Source of the DNA: JADFOI01 sp965218935
GTDB lineage: Bacteria; Acidobacteriota; UBA6911; RPQK01; JADFOI01
DNA: 64,000 nucleotides
Reading direction: 5' to 3'
Assembly (NCBI GenBank): GCA_965218935.1
Contig: CBDCMH010000004.1
Coordinates: 62,001 to 126,000 of the forward strand
This document shows, piece after piece, positions 26,749-34,818 of this stretch. A program made the position numbers and the translations under genes. The notes below the pieces were generated by a model. That model did not search any database, was not told where the DNA came from, and saw nothing but the letters and a program-made list of their open reading frames with translations. Numbering within the stretch: the first letter of the stretch is position 1; every line of letters begins with the position of its first letter.

Positions 26749-28299
26749 TTATCTCAGACCATACCGTTTGATCTTCTTGAATAAACCCTGGCGGCTCAGT
26801 CCCAATCGGGCTGCGGCACGGAGCTGATTGTTCTGGCAGGCCTCCAGAGCATCCAGAATCATCTCCTTTTCCAATTCCTCGACAGTCTCCGATACCACAT
26901 CCTTCAGGGAATGGCTGGCCTTACGATCAATTCGAACACTCTTGCGGATGGCATCCGAGAGGTGTTCCCGGTCAATCACCTTCTTGCGAATGGAGACCAC
27001 CAATCTCTTCATCTCGTTTTCCAGTTCCCGAACATTTCCCGGCCATTGGTAGTTGACCAGGGACTCCAGGGCACCGGGAGAAAATTCCTTGTCTCCCCTT
27101 CCCATTTCCTTGCAGTAGAGAGACAGGAAATGATTGGCCAAAAGGGGAATGTCTATGCGGATATCTCGAAGAGAAGGCGTGTTCACGTGAATCACCTTCA
27201 GACGATAGTAGAGGTCTTCGCGAAAGTTGTCCTTCTTGATCTCTTCTTCCAGATCCTTGTTGGTGGCGGCCAGGACTCTCACATCCACCGGGAGCCACTT
27301 TCTGCCTCCCACCCTTTCCACTACCTTCTCTTGTAAGGTACGAAGGATCTTGGCCTGGGCTACCAGACTGAGATCTCCGATCTCATCCAGGAAGAGCGTA
27401 CCGCCGTCGGCCACTTCAAATTTCCCCACCCGGCGTTCGACTCCGGTGGCCACACCCTTTTCGATCCCAAACAGTTCACTTTCCAGGAGGGTCTCTGGCA
27501 ATGCCGCGCAATTGACGGTGACCAACGGGCGCCGGGCCCGGGAGCTGCCATGATGAATAGCTCTTGCCACCAGCTCCTTTCCTGTGCCACTCTCTCCTTC
27601 GATGAGGACGCTGACTTCGCTGTCACTCACCTGTTCCAGCAGCCTCACGATCTTCTGAACCTTTTCACTGGTACCCAAGATGTTCTGGGTGGCGAACTTG
27701 CCCTCGACTTCTCTCCACAGCTGGGTATTCTCCTTCAGCAGTTTATCCCGGTGCGTCTTCAGGTTCTGGAAGAGCTGTGCCGTTTCGATGGCAATGGCCG
27801 CATTGGATGCCAGAGCTTGCAGGATGTCCTCATCCTCGCTGTTGAAGGCGCCCTTCTTCTTATTCAGCACCTCGAAGGTTCCAATGATCTCCCCGTCGTA
27901 GTTTTTTAAGGGGACCGCCAATACCGACTTGGTTTGATAGCCCGTATCCTGATCCACATCCAGGTAAAAGCGCGGATCCTGCTGAGCATCCTTAACGTTG
28001 ATCACTTCACCGCTCATGGCCACGGCCCCGGCAATTCCCAGGCGCGCATCGAACCGAATCTCTTCACTGTCCAGGGCAACCCAGGACCAGAGCTCCCGCT
28101 TGTCCTTATCCAACAAAAAGATGGTGGACCGATCGGCCTCCACCAAACGGGCCGCTTCGCGGGCGAGCAAATCCAGCAAAAGGGCCGGATCCCTCTTCGA
28201 GTTCATCTTTTGACAGATTTTCAAAATCGCTAACAGCTTTTCCTCAGGCGGGGATTCGACAGGCGGGGATTCGACGGCTGCGACTTTTTTCTTGGCCAT
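26749..28299 (-). CDS. GAF-domain sigma-54 enhancer-binding regulator (Fis-type HTH)
   Basis: 516 residues. A GAF sensor domain spans about 35-185, the AAA+ core about 205-440 (Walker A GESGTGKE, Walker B GTLFLDEIGDL) and a C-terminal Fis-type HTH (AAARLGLSRQGLFKKIKRYG) the end. The sigma-54-contacting loop reads GVATGV instead of GAFTGA, so it lacks the usual Phe. This could alter the sigma factor contact. The gene sits beside the exporter and within reach of three sigma-54 promoters, so it is the natural candidate to switch on the peptide cassette. The GAF ligand is unknown. Confidence 0.85.
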   Translation of the reverse strand: MAKKKVAAVESPPVESPPEEKLLAILKICQKMNSKRDPALLLDLLAREAARLVEADRSTIFLLDKDKRELWSWVALDSEEIRFDARLGIAGAVAMSGEVINVKDAQQDPRFYLDVDQDTGYQTKSVLAVPLKNYDGEIIGTFEVLNKKKGAFNSEDEDILQALASNAAIAIETAQLFQNLKTHRDKLLKENTQLWREVEGKFATQNILGTSEKVQKIVRLLEQVSDSEVSVLIEGESGTGKELVARAIHHGSSRARRPLVTVNCAALPETLLESELFGIEKGVATGVERRVGKFEVADGGTLFLDEIGDLSLVAQAKILRTLQEKVVERVGGRKWLPVDVRVLAATNKDLEEEIKKDNFREDLYYRLKVIHVNTPSLRDIRIDIPLLANHFLSLYCKEMGRGDKEFSPGALESLVNYQWPGNVRELENEMKRLVVSIRKKVIDREHLSDAIRKSVRIDRKASHSLKDVVSETVEELEKEMILDALEACQNNQLRAAARLGLSRQGLFKKIKRYGLR

Positions 28300-28400
28300 T
28301 TCTTCCTAGTAATCCAGTGCCGTCACCCTTTCAGGGGGCGGCAAATCCATTAACCAGCGGTGATGTCCCTGTCACCTTCCGTATACATTCGCAGTATGAG

Positions 28401-28445
28401 TGTAAACCCATTTGGCCGTTTATGTCAACACAGGTTTACATTTTC
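28401..28445. promoter_or_regulatory. Inverted repeat and shared 22-bp motif, copy 2
   Basis: TGTAAACC (28401-28408) and GGTTTACA (28433-28440) form a perfect 8-bp inverted repeat with a 24-base spacer. 28424-28445 repeats the motif at 24379. It lies between the divergent regulator and AtuA-like genes, so it may be an autoregulatory site. Confidence 0.5.
28424..28445 (+). promoter_or_regulatory. Shared 22-bp motif, copy 2
   Basis: GTCAACACAGGTTTACATTT plus TC, 20 of 22 positions identical to 24379-24400. It overlaps the right arm of the TGTAAACC/GGTTTACA repeat, upstream of the AtuA-like gene and of the divergent regulator. Confidence 0.5.
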
Positions 28446-28511
28446 TGTGGAAATCCGGGCCCATGCTGTGGAAATCTGGGGGAGGAGACAGGGCCATCTG
28501 GGGACGCTACA

Positions 28512-30305
28512 ATGACTATCGTGCCTGAGCGAAAAAGCGTCCGGATTGGAAATGCCAGCGGATACTGGGGAGACGACCTGGACGCCCTGCACCAACAACT
28601 CGGCGGCCCCCTCGACTACGTCACCCTGGATTTTCTGGCCGAAATCACCATGTCCATCCTGCGCAAACAGCGCGCCAAGCGATCCGAGCTGGGTTACGCC
28701 ACCGATTTTCTCGACCAGATGCGCAGCTGCCTTCCCCTGGTCAGTGAAACCGGGACTCGCATCATCACCAATGCCGGGGGCGTCAACCCAAGAGGCTGTG
28801 CCGAAGAACTGGCCAAAATCGCACACGGTTTGGGAATTCAGGTCAGGATCGCAGTGGTTGAGGGCGATGATCTCACCGATCGTCTGGACGAACTTCTGGA
28901 TAAGGGAATCCCTCTCAAGAATATGGAAACCGGCCAGGAGCTCAAGACTATCCGCGAGCAGGTTCAGGGCACCAATGCCTATCTGGGGTCTGCACTCCTC
29001 ATCAAGGCTCTTGAACAGGGAGCCCAGATCATCATCACCGGCCGCGTCAGTGACGCTGGCATCACGGTGGCACCACTGGCCTTTGAGTTCGAGTGGAATT
29101 TGCAGGATTGGGATCGACTGGCTGCAGCGGTAGCAGCGGGTCACATCTTAGAGTGCGGAGCTCAAGCCAGCGGCGGCAATATCACCGACTGGCAGGAGGT
29201 CCCGTCTTTTTTGAACATGGGATATCCCATTGCCGAGTTCCTTGCCGACGGAAGCTTCTTTGTCACCAAGCACGAGAAGAGCGGAGGCGTGGTCAATGGC
29301 CAAAGCGTCACCTCTCAACTGGTTTACGAAATCGGAGATCCGGCCAGTTACATCACCCCGGATGTCATTGCCGATTTTTCCACCATTGTCCTGGAAGATC
29401 AGGGAAAAGACCGGGTTAAGATTTCAGGGGTCAAGGGGAAACCGCGTAGCGATCAGCTGAAGGTCTCCCTCTCCTACCGGGCCGGCTACAAGGCCCACGG
29501 CACTATGATTGTGAGTGGTCCCAACGTGGTTGAGAAATGCCACCTGCTGTCCGATCTTCTGTGGAAGCGTCTGGGGATAGAATTCGAGGAGAAGAGCACC
29601 GAGCTGGTGGGTCACAGCGCCTGTCACCCCGATCTGCCTCCGCCAGCTGATCCGCCTGAAATCCTTCTTCGATGGGGAGTCCGAGACTCCCATCGAGAAA
29701 AGGTTGAGGCATTCACCAGGAAATCGACTTCCCTGGTTCTCAACAGCGTTCCCGGAGTGTCCACGGGAACACGGCCCCGGGTTCAAGAGGTCCTGGCTTA
29801 CTGGCCTTGTCTGATTCCGGCCTCGGAAGTCACGGCAAGTGTGACCCTGCTGGAGAGCGGCCAGACCTTTCAGATTCCCTGGGAACCCGCCCGGCGGAAA
29901 GCATCCTCATCCTCTTCCAAGCATCCTGAGCCTCAGAAAGACGTTCCATCTCCCCCTGCAGGCCGTTCTGTCAGCGTACGTCTGATGCAACTGTGCTACG
30001 CCCGCTCAGGCGACAAAGGAGACAGTTGTAATATCGGCGTGGTGGCCCGCCGCCAGGAGATCTACCCCTGGATTTGCCAGCAGCTCACGGCCCGCAGCGT
30101 GAAGGATTACTTTGCAGAGATCTGCCAGGGAGAAGTGGAGCGCTTTGAAATCCCCAATCTCCTCGCCCTAAACTTTTTACTGCACAAATCTCTGGGTGGA
30201 GGGGGAACGGTCTCCCTTAGAATCGATCCTCAAGGGAAGACCCTGGCCGAAGCGCTGCTGATGATGGAGGTGGAGGTGCCGGACCACCTGATCTCTGGCC
30301 ACTGA
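28512..30305 (+). CDS. AtuA-like (DUF1446) protein
   Basis: About 597 residues from the ATG at 28512; the frame is open further upstream but not protein-like. The DUF1446 region (SVRIGNASGYWGDD, GLGIQVRIAVVEGDD, TGRVSDAGI, HECGAQASGGN-like ILECGAQASGGN) is complete. A C-terminal domain begins VRLMQLCYARSGDKGDSCNIG, the AtuA C-terminal ferredoxin-fold. AtuA is linked to acyclic terpene/branched-chain acyl catabolism, but the reaction is not settled. The last codons form the left arm of a perfect 22-bp hairpin. It is the downstream neighbour of the regulator but divergently transcribed. Confidence 0.85.
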   Translation: MTIVPERKSVRIGNASGYWGDDLDALHQQLGGPLDYVTLDFLAEITMSILRKQRAKRSELGYATDFLDQMRSCLPLVSETGTRIITNAGGVNPRGCAEELAKIAHGLGIQVRIAVVEGDDLTDRLDELLDKGIPLKNMETGQELKTIREQVQGTNAYLGSALLIKALEQGAQIIITGRVSDAGITVAPLAFEFEWNLQDWDRLAAAVAAGHILECGAQASGGNITDWQEVPSFLNMGYPIAEFLADGSFFVTKHEKSGGVVNGQSVTSQLVYEIGDPASYITPDVIADFSTIVLEDQGKDRVKISGVKGKPRSDQLKVSLSYRAGYKAHGTMIVSGPNVVEKCHLLSDLLWKRLGIEFEEKSTELVGHSACHPDLPPPADPPEILLRWGVRDSHREKVEAFTRKSTSLVLNSVPGVSTGTRPRVQEVLAYWPCLIPASEVTASVTLLESGQTFQIPWEPARRKASSSSSKHPEPQKDVPSPPAGRSVSVRLMQLCYARSGDKGDSCNIGVVARRQEIYPWICQQLTARSVKDYFAEICQGEVERFEIPNLLALNFLLHKSLGGGGTVSLRIDPQGKTLAEALLMMEVEVPDHLISGH

Positions 30306-30333
30306 CCGGGGTCAGTGGCCAGAGATCAGGTGG
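30284..30333. repeat. Perfect 22-bp hairpin across the AtuA-like stop codon
   Basis: Arms 30284-30305 and 30312-30333 are fully complementary around a 6-base loop (CCGGGG). The left arm is the last seven codons plus the TGA. No T-run follows. It may be a 3' stability element or a duplication scar. Confidence 0.9.
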
Positions 30334-30422
30334 AAATTCAAAATTCCAAATCCCAAATTCCAAACAAATTCAAGATTTCAGATCGAACTTGAAATCTGGA
30401 ACTTGAAACCCGGAGCTTAAAT
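30334..30422. repeat. AT-rich degenerate repeats
   Basis: Contains repeats of AAATTCCAAA-type sequence (30335-30372) and a short hairpin, AGATTTCA/TGAAATCT (30373-30380 and 30390-30397). No gene is seen. Confidence 0.5.
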
Positions 30423-30620
30423 TCAGGCCCCTGGGGTGGCTGCTTGCCCCTTGCTTCCCATCATCATGACGGCGATGGCAACCAGTGCCAGGTTACTGCA
30501 GGCTCGGGAAAAGGACTCAGCCGGAAAGCCCATGAGGGCACCCCCCATTAAGCCTGCCAGGACTGCACCGATAAAGGATAGGGCGGCAAGAACAACCAAC
30601 CCTTTAGCAACGTTCTCCAT
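30423..30620 (-). CDS. Small membrane protein
   Basis: 65 residues with a strong Shine-Dalgarno (AAGGAGGAGG ending 9 bases before the ATG). It has two hydrophobic stretches (VLAALSFIGAVLAGLMGGAL; ACSNLALVAIAVMMM) and a short hydrophilic tail. The function is not recognised. Confidence 0.65.
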   Translation of the reverse strand: MENVAKGLVVLAALSFIGAVLAGLMGGALMGFPAESFSRACSNLALVAIAVMMMGSKGQAATPGA

Positions 30621-30724
30621 GAGTGACCTCCTCCTTTCAGGTGGATCGGACTCATTTGCGTGTTTGAGCTGAGCTTAGCACGGCCAGGTGAAGTTTTGGG
30701 ACAGGCGAAGGTCTCCGGAATTTC

Positions 30725-30755
30725 GGATTCGGCACCTGAGGTGCCTCCTACATTC
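30725..30755. repeat. Dispersed palindromic repeat, copy 3
   Basis: GGATTCGGCACCTGAGGTGC then CTCCTACATTC, as at 24452. Confidence 0.85.
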
Positions 30756-30785
30756 AAGAGAGTTAGGATGAGTATGCCGGCGGGA

Positions 30786-31356
30786 TTACTGTCCGATTAA
30801 CCTGCTCAACTCTTTTTCCAGGAGTTGCTGGCTGTATTGCGTTCCCTGAGGCCGGTTGCGATTCTGCATCCACAGGGTGGGGTCCGGCGGTTGGCCTTCC
30901 CAGGTAAGTCGGGGTTCATAGAGAACATAGATGTCCCAGGCAAGGTCATCCCTGGGATATTTCAACTGGGGCGGTGTAGGTCTTGAGACCGAAACCCCAC
31001 AGGTCCCAAAAATGTTCGACTCGAGGGTCTGCCAAAAACGCCGACGCCTCTTTGGCCGTCGACTGGTTATCCCTTTGAAGGATCGGTGACCAGAGGGCAA
31101 AGACCTTCACTTTCGCGTCGGGGATCCGCTTCAGGATTTCAAGAGTTTCGAGGGCCCCTCGAAGACAGTTGGGTCAAGTGGGAGAAAACACCAGGACCAG
31201 GCGGGTGCGATCTGCCGTAGCATTGAAAGCGCTGGTGAATTCCCTTCCATCAAAAGAAAGGTCTGAAACGTACTGCGCCTCCCCCGGGAAAACGTTCTGA
31301 GCCTCTACAAAAGAAGGGGCCAGTAGCAAGAGTAGGAGTAAGGGCAGCAAAGTCAT
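30786..31356 (-). pseudogene. Thioredoxin-like protein with in-frame UGA at the UxxC position (candidate selenoprotein), also frameshifted
   Basis: Starts MTLLPLLLLLLLAPSFVEAQ, a signal peptide. The frame then reads VLVFSPT, TGA (31174-31176), PNCLRGALETLEILK. This places the UGA exactly at the first redox residue of a thioredoxin CxxC motif (UPNC). A SECIS-like hairpin follows 10 bases later. Downstream text, FALWSPILQRDN and DPRVEHFWD, keeps reading as a protein, so the UGA is not a simple gene end. A second break occurs between 30946 and 31030: LKYPRDDLAWDIYVLYEP and the C-terminus to 30786 are in another frame. The protein would act as an exported redox enzyme. No selA, selB or selC is in this window. 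Confidence 0.6.
31147..31163 (-). promoter_or_regulatory. SECIS-like hairpin after the in-frame UGA
   Basis: On the minus strand TTCGAGG, loop GGC, CCTCGAA: a 7-bp perfect stem beginning 10 bases after the UGA, with the loop 17 bases after it. Bacterial SECIS elements lie about 16-37 bases from the UGA and usually carry G at the loop start, which fits. Confidence 0.55.
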
Positions 31357-31456
31357 GGCGCTCCAAGATACCGAATTACCCTGTGGTGTGCAAGTACTTA
31401 TGTCAGTACTTCTGCGGTACTCGGTAAGATGAGACGATCCACCCAAAGTTGCGCGT

Positions 31457-32590
31457 TTATCGCTTGATCAATTTCTTCAAAATCTGTGACAGGTTACCGG
31501 TCAGGAAACTGAAGCTGTTTCCGCCTTTGCCTGGCCCGGTGGGCTTGTCCCCTCGATATCTCAGGGCCAGGCCAGCGGCCACCGCGAAGTCACACCCGTC
31601 GTTACCCGCCGGCAACGCTCTGCCATCGGCCTTGATCTTTTGAAAGGGGTTCAAAAATTCGACCGGGACCTGGAAGGTTTCCTGCAGGTAGTCCCGCAGT
31701 CCTTCGGTGCGGCTGGCTCCTCCGCAAATGTAGATCGTTTCCAACTCTTCGAACTCGGAAGCGGTCCTGAAATAGTCAAAGGTTTTCTGAACCTCGAGAG
31801 CCAGAATCTCTGAAACAGACTGCAAAACCGTACTCACCGTTCCCTTAAGCTCCTCTGGCGCCAATCCCTTCTTGTACTTCTCGGCCTCCTCATAGGAAAC
31901 ACCCAAATCTCGCTGAATATACTCGGTGTAATAGTTCCCGCCCATGCCGATGTCGCGAGTGAAGATGAACTCGTTCCCCGTGGCGATGTTGACGTTCATG
32001 ATCGATGCACCGATGTTCAACAGTGCCACCACACTATCCGGCCTGGGCCTGTAGTTCACCTCATAAATGTTGTGCAGAGCAAAGGAATCCAGATCCATAA
32101 TGGCCGGTTCCTTTCCGGCCATGGCGACGACGTCGCTCTGATTATCGATGGTCTCTCGTTTGGCAGCCACCAGGATGACATTGGTTTCGCTGCCGTCCTC
32201 AGAAGGCCCCAGAACGTGGTAGTCCAGATACACTTCAGCGATGTCGAAAGGGATATACTGCTCTGCTTCCCAGTGGATTGATTCTCCCACCTCGGCCGCA
32301 CTTCTGGCTGGTAGGGATATTCTCTTGACGATAACCGCCGGGCCCGAGACCGAGCTGGCAATCTGATCGCCCTTGATCTTCCGTGAATGGAAAACATGGT
32401 TGATGGCGTCCGCGACGGCCTCCCGTTTGGTTATCGCCCCATCCACTATGGAACCCCCGGGTAAAGGCTCGACCCCAGCAGACTCTAGCTGATAGCCTCC
32501 ACGCACCGATTGCAGGGACACCACTTTGATGGTCGAAGAACCAATGTCCAAACCAATCAAATTACTCGCCTTAGATCCAAATAAAGCCAT
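31457..32590 (-). CDS. pilM: PilM-like type IV pilus assembly protein
   Basis: 377 residues with the actin-like ATPase motifs of PilM: GLDIGSSTIKVV (about residue 13), a central LLNIGASIMNVN, and ICGGASRTEGL. PilM recruits PilN on the cytoplasmic side of the pilus alignment complex. It is downstream of the broken pilB gene on the same strand, separated by mobile-element remains. No pilN or pilO follows in this window; the next gene is the thioredoxin-like one. Confidence 0.9.
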   Translation of the reverse strand: MALFGSKASNLIGLDIGSSTIKVVSLQSVRGGYQLESAGVEPLPGGSIVDGAITKREAVADAINHVFHSRKIKGDQIASSVSGPAVIVKRISLPARSAAEVGESIHWEAEQYIPFDIAEVYLDYHVLGPSEDGSETNVILVAAKRETIDNQSDVVAMAGKEPAIMDLDSFALHNIYEVNYRPRPDSVVALLNIGASIMNVNIATGNEFIFTRDIGMGGNYYTEYIQRDLGVSYEEAEKYKKGLAPEELKGTVSTVLQSVSEILALEVQKTFDYFRTASEFEELETIYICGGASRTEGLRDYLQETFQVPVEFLNPFQKIKADGRALPAGNDGCDFAVAAGLALRYRGDKPTGPGKGGNSFSFLTGNLSQILKKLIKR

Positions 32591-32666
32591 GAGATCACCT
32601 CACAAATTTAAAAATTGGATAGTTCACACTCCCTAACCATACACTATTATCCCTACTTCGGGTGGA

Positions 32667-33556
32667 CCGTGGTGAAAGTCGAGGATAAGGGGTCACACAG
32701 CGACACTAGAGTGACCCCATGGCAATGGGGAAAAAGAAACGTCGACAGCAAGAAGACCTGTGGGTCGCCACCAGTGAGCTGCCCCGCACCGCCGGCCATC
32801 CCTTCTACGAAAGACTGAATGGCCTTTTCAACGAACACGGCTTTGACGACTTCGTGGAGGGACTGTGTGCGAAGTTCTATGCAGACAAGATGGGGCGACC
32901 GAGCCTGGCTCCGGGAGTGTACTTTCGGCTGCTGCTGGTGGGGTATTTCGAAGGGATCGGATCGGAACGAGGAATAGCCTGGAGAGCAGCTGATTCTCTG
33001 GCACTGCGAGAGTTTCTGGGATTGAAACTGAGCGAGTCGCCGTCTGATCACTCCACGATCTCCCGAACCCGACGACTGATCGATGTGGCTACCCACGAAG
33101 CAGTCTTTGACTGGGTACTGAAGCGGATCGGGGCGAGCGGCCTGCTGCGGGGCAAGACGATCGGCATCGATGCCACTACGCTGGAAGCGAATGCAGCGCT
33201 GCGCAGCATCGTGCGCCGGGACAGCGAGCAGGGGTATGAAGAGTTTTTGATGGAGCTGGCGAAAGCCTCCGGGATTGAGACGCCGCGACGGGAAGATCTG
33301 GCCAAACTGGACCGCAAGCGCACGGGCAAAGGATCGAACCGGGTTTGGAAGCACCCGCATGATGCGGATGCGCGGATTACCAGAATTGGATCTGGAGACC
33401 GGAGCGATTGTCTCGGTGACGGCAGGGAATCTGAGGTGGAACAAGCGCTCGAGATCACAGCACGCAGCGGATGGTGGACCTGGATGCGGGCACAAGGGGC
33501 CCGGCGAGGAGAGCAGCTCCGGGGACATGAGAATGTGTTGAAGCGACTGCTGATCC
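32667..33556 (+). mobile_element. Decayed IS1182-type copy (left part, with several internal deletions)
   Basis: Left end CCGTGGTGAAAGT matches the full copy at 44296. For about 700 bases it is almost identical to that copy (I saw two differences, near 32801 and 33373). It then loses blocks at about 33386, 33421, 33446, 33485 and 33515, and ends at 33556 without the right terminal repeat. It lies between pilM and the 3' remnant of pilB. Confidence 0.85.
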
Positions 33557-33582
33557 TTCCAGCGAGGCCTGTTCGGTCGTAA
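32719..33582 (+). pseudogene. Truncated IS1182-family transposase
   Basis: The N-terminal half equals the transposase at 44348 (MAMGKKKRRQQEDLWVATSE). After about residue 223 the deletions scramble the DDE core: the catalytic region LEVVVADKGYHS-type text is missing. It cannot make an active transposase. Confidence 0.85.
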
Positions 33583-33771
33583 TCCACCGGTTTTTCTTTT
33601 TTCGCCCTCTGCCTTTTCCCTTCACCTGCACATTTTTCTTCTCGGACTCGTAGGCTGTGTAATTGCGAATCTGATCGAGAGGCACAACCCGGGGCAGCTC
33701 TTGTAATGCCTTGCTGAACCTTGTTGAGCCCATCCTCGACCATGGACATGAGTCCGGTGCGGCGGGCTAGC
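33557..33771 (-). pseudogene. 3' remnant of pilB beyond the IS481 element
   Basis: On the minus strand 33771 reads LARRTGLMSMVEDGLNKVQQ, the expected continuation of the PilB C-terminus after RVRELA (34819). A frame change near 33716 leads to LQELPRVVPLDQIRNYTAYE. A basic tail then runs into the decayed IS1182-type copy without a stop. It is inferred to be the original end of the pilus ATPase. Confidence 0.7.
33766..33771. repeat. Target-site duplication GCTAGC of the IS481 element, left
   Basis: A 6-bp duplication matching 34819-34824. CTAG is the known preferred core for IS481-type insertion. It also supplies the TAG stop codon of the transposase. Confidence 0.9.
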
Positions 33772-34714
33772 TGTGCATTCTCATGACATTATTCATAAGG
33801 GGAAGTCTGCTGATAGGAGACAGACCACCCAGGCTCTGATGTTGGCGGTGATGATTATAGAAGTGAAGCCAGGGGCGAAGCCAGCGAAAACGGTGGCCTG
33901 AAGTGCGGTAGGGGAAGCGGTAGGCCCACTCACGGAGGAGAGTCTGGATCAAGCGTTCTGCTTTGCCGTTGGTTTGAGGCCGGTAAGGACGGGTGCGGAG
34001 GTGGCGAAGCCCCAGTTGCTGGCAAAGACCCTGGAAAGCGTGGGAGACATAACAGGAACCGTTATCGGTCAGGACCTGTTCTACCCGGATACCCAGCTTT
34101 TGGAACCAGAGGACGGCTCGGCCGAGAAAAGCCATAGCCGATTGTTTGCGCTCGTCCGGGAGAACTTCGACATAGGCCAATCGAGAGTTATCGTCGATAC
34201 ACACATGGACAAACTCCCATCCCACTCCCCGAGCTCGACGCCGTTTATCTCGAGTGATGCGATGCCCCACACCAGCAATCCTGCCCAGTTTTTTGATGTC
34301 CAGGTGCAACAACTGCCCAGGATGGTCGCGCTCGTAGCGACGAGCGGGCTGTGCAGGCTCCAGGCTCTTCAAGCGTCCCCATCCGGCTTGTTGCAGGATC
34401 CGGGCCACGGTGGAGCGGGCCAGACCCAAACGAGCGGCAATCTCGGCTGCCACCATTCGACGACGGCGAAGACGGTAAATTGCCTCTCGATCCCGCCTCG
34501 GGGTCTGCCGGGCAATCCGAGCGGGTCTGGAAGACCGGTCTTCCAGACCCGCTCGGCCTTGGGCTTGATAACGAGCCAGCCACTTGTAGACGGTCCGCTC
34601 ACTGATCCCCACCGACTGAGCCACCTCCTGGACCGATTGTCTTTGCTCTTTCACTCGTCGGATGATCAGTTCTCGACTTCTTGGGCAGGTTCGGGCATTC
34701 TGGTGGATGTCCAT
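33767..34714 (-). CDS. IS481-family transposase
   Basis: 315 residues: helix-turn-helix (SVGISERTVYKWLARYQ), a second HTH (IAARLGLARSTVARIL), and an rve core with acidic residues in LHLDIKKLG, VLTDNGS and NGKAERLIQT. It starts MDIHQNARTC. The stop TAG lies in the target duplication rather than in the element proper. Confidence 0.9.
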   Translation of the reverse strand: MDIHQNARTCPRSRELIIRRVKEQRQSVQEVAQSVGISERTVYKWLARYQAQGRAGLEDRSSRPARIARQTPRRDREAIYRLRRRRMVAAEIAARLGLARSTVARILQQAGWGRLKSLEPAQPARRYERDHPGQLLHLDIKKLGRIAGVGHRITRDKRRRARGVGWEFVHVCIDDNSRLAYVEVLPDERKQSAMAFLGRAVLWFQKLGIRVEQVLTDNGSCYVSHAFQGLCQQLGLRHLRTRPYRPQTNGKAERLIQTLLREWAYRFPYRTSGHRFRWLRPWLHFYNHHRQHQSLGGLSPISRLPLMNNVMRMHS

Positions 34715-34818
34715 TCGGGTTCTCCTTTCGGTGCTGATGGTCTAATCTTCCAATCAGCATTGCCGAAAAGACTCGGATGGACAACCCCTTTTACTGAACA
34801 ACCTGTTGAGAGTTCACA
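33772..34818 (-). mobile_element. IS481-family insertion sequence inside pilB
   Basis: 1,047 bp with ends TGTGCATTCTCA and (reversed) TGTGAACTCTCA, flanked by GCTAGC on both sides. Removing it and one duplication joins RVREL to ARRTGLMSM in frame within PilB, proving a simple insertion. Confidence 0.95.
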
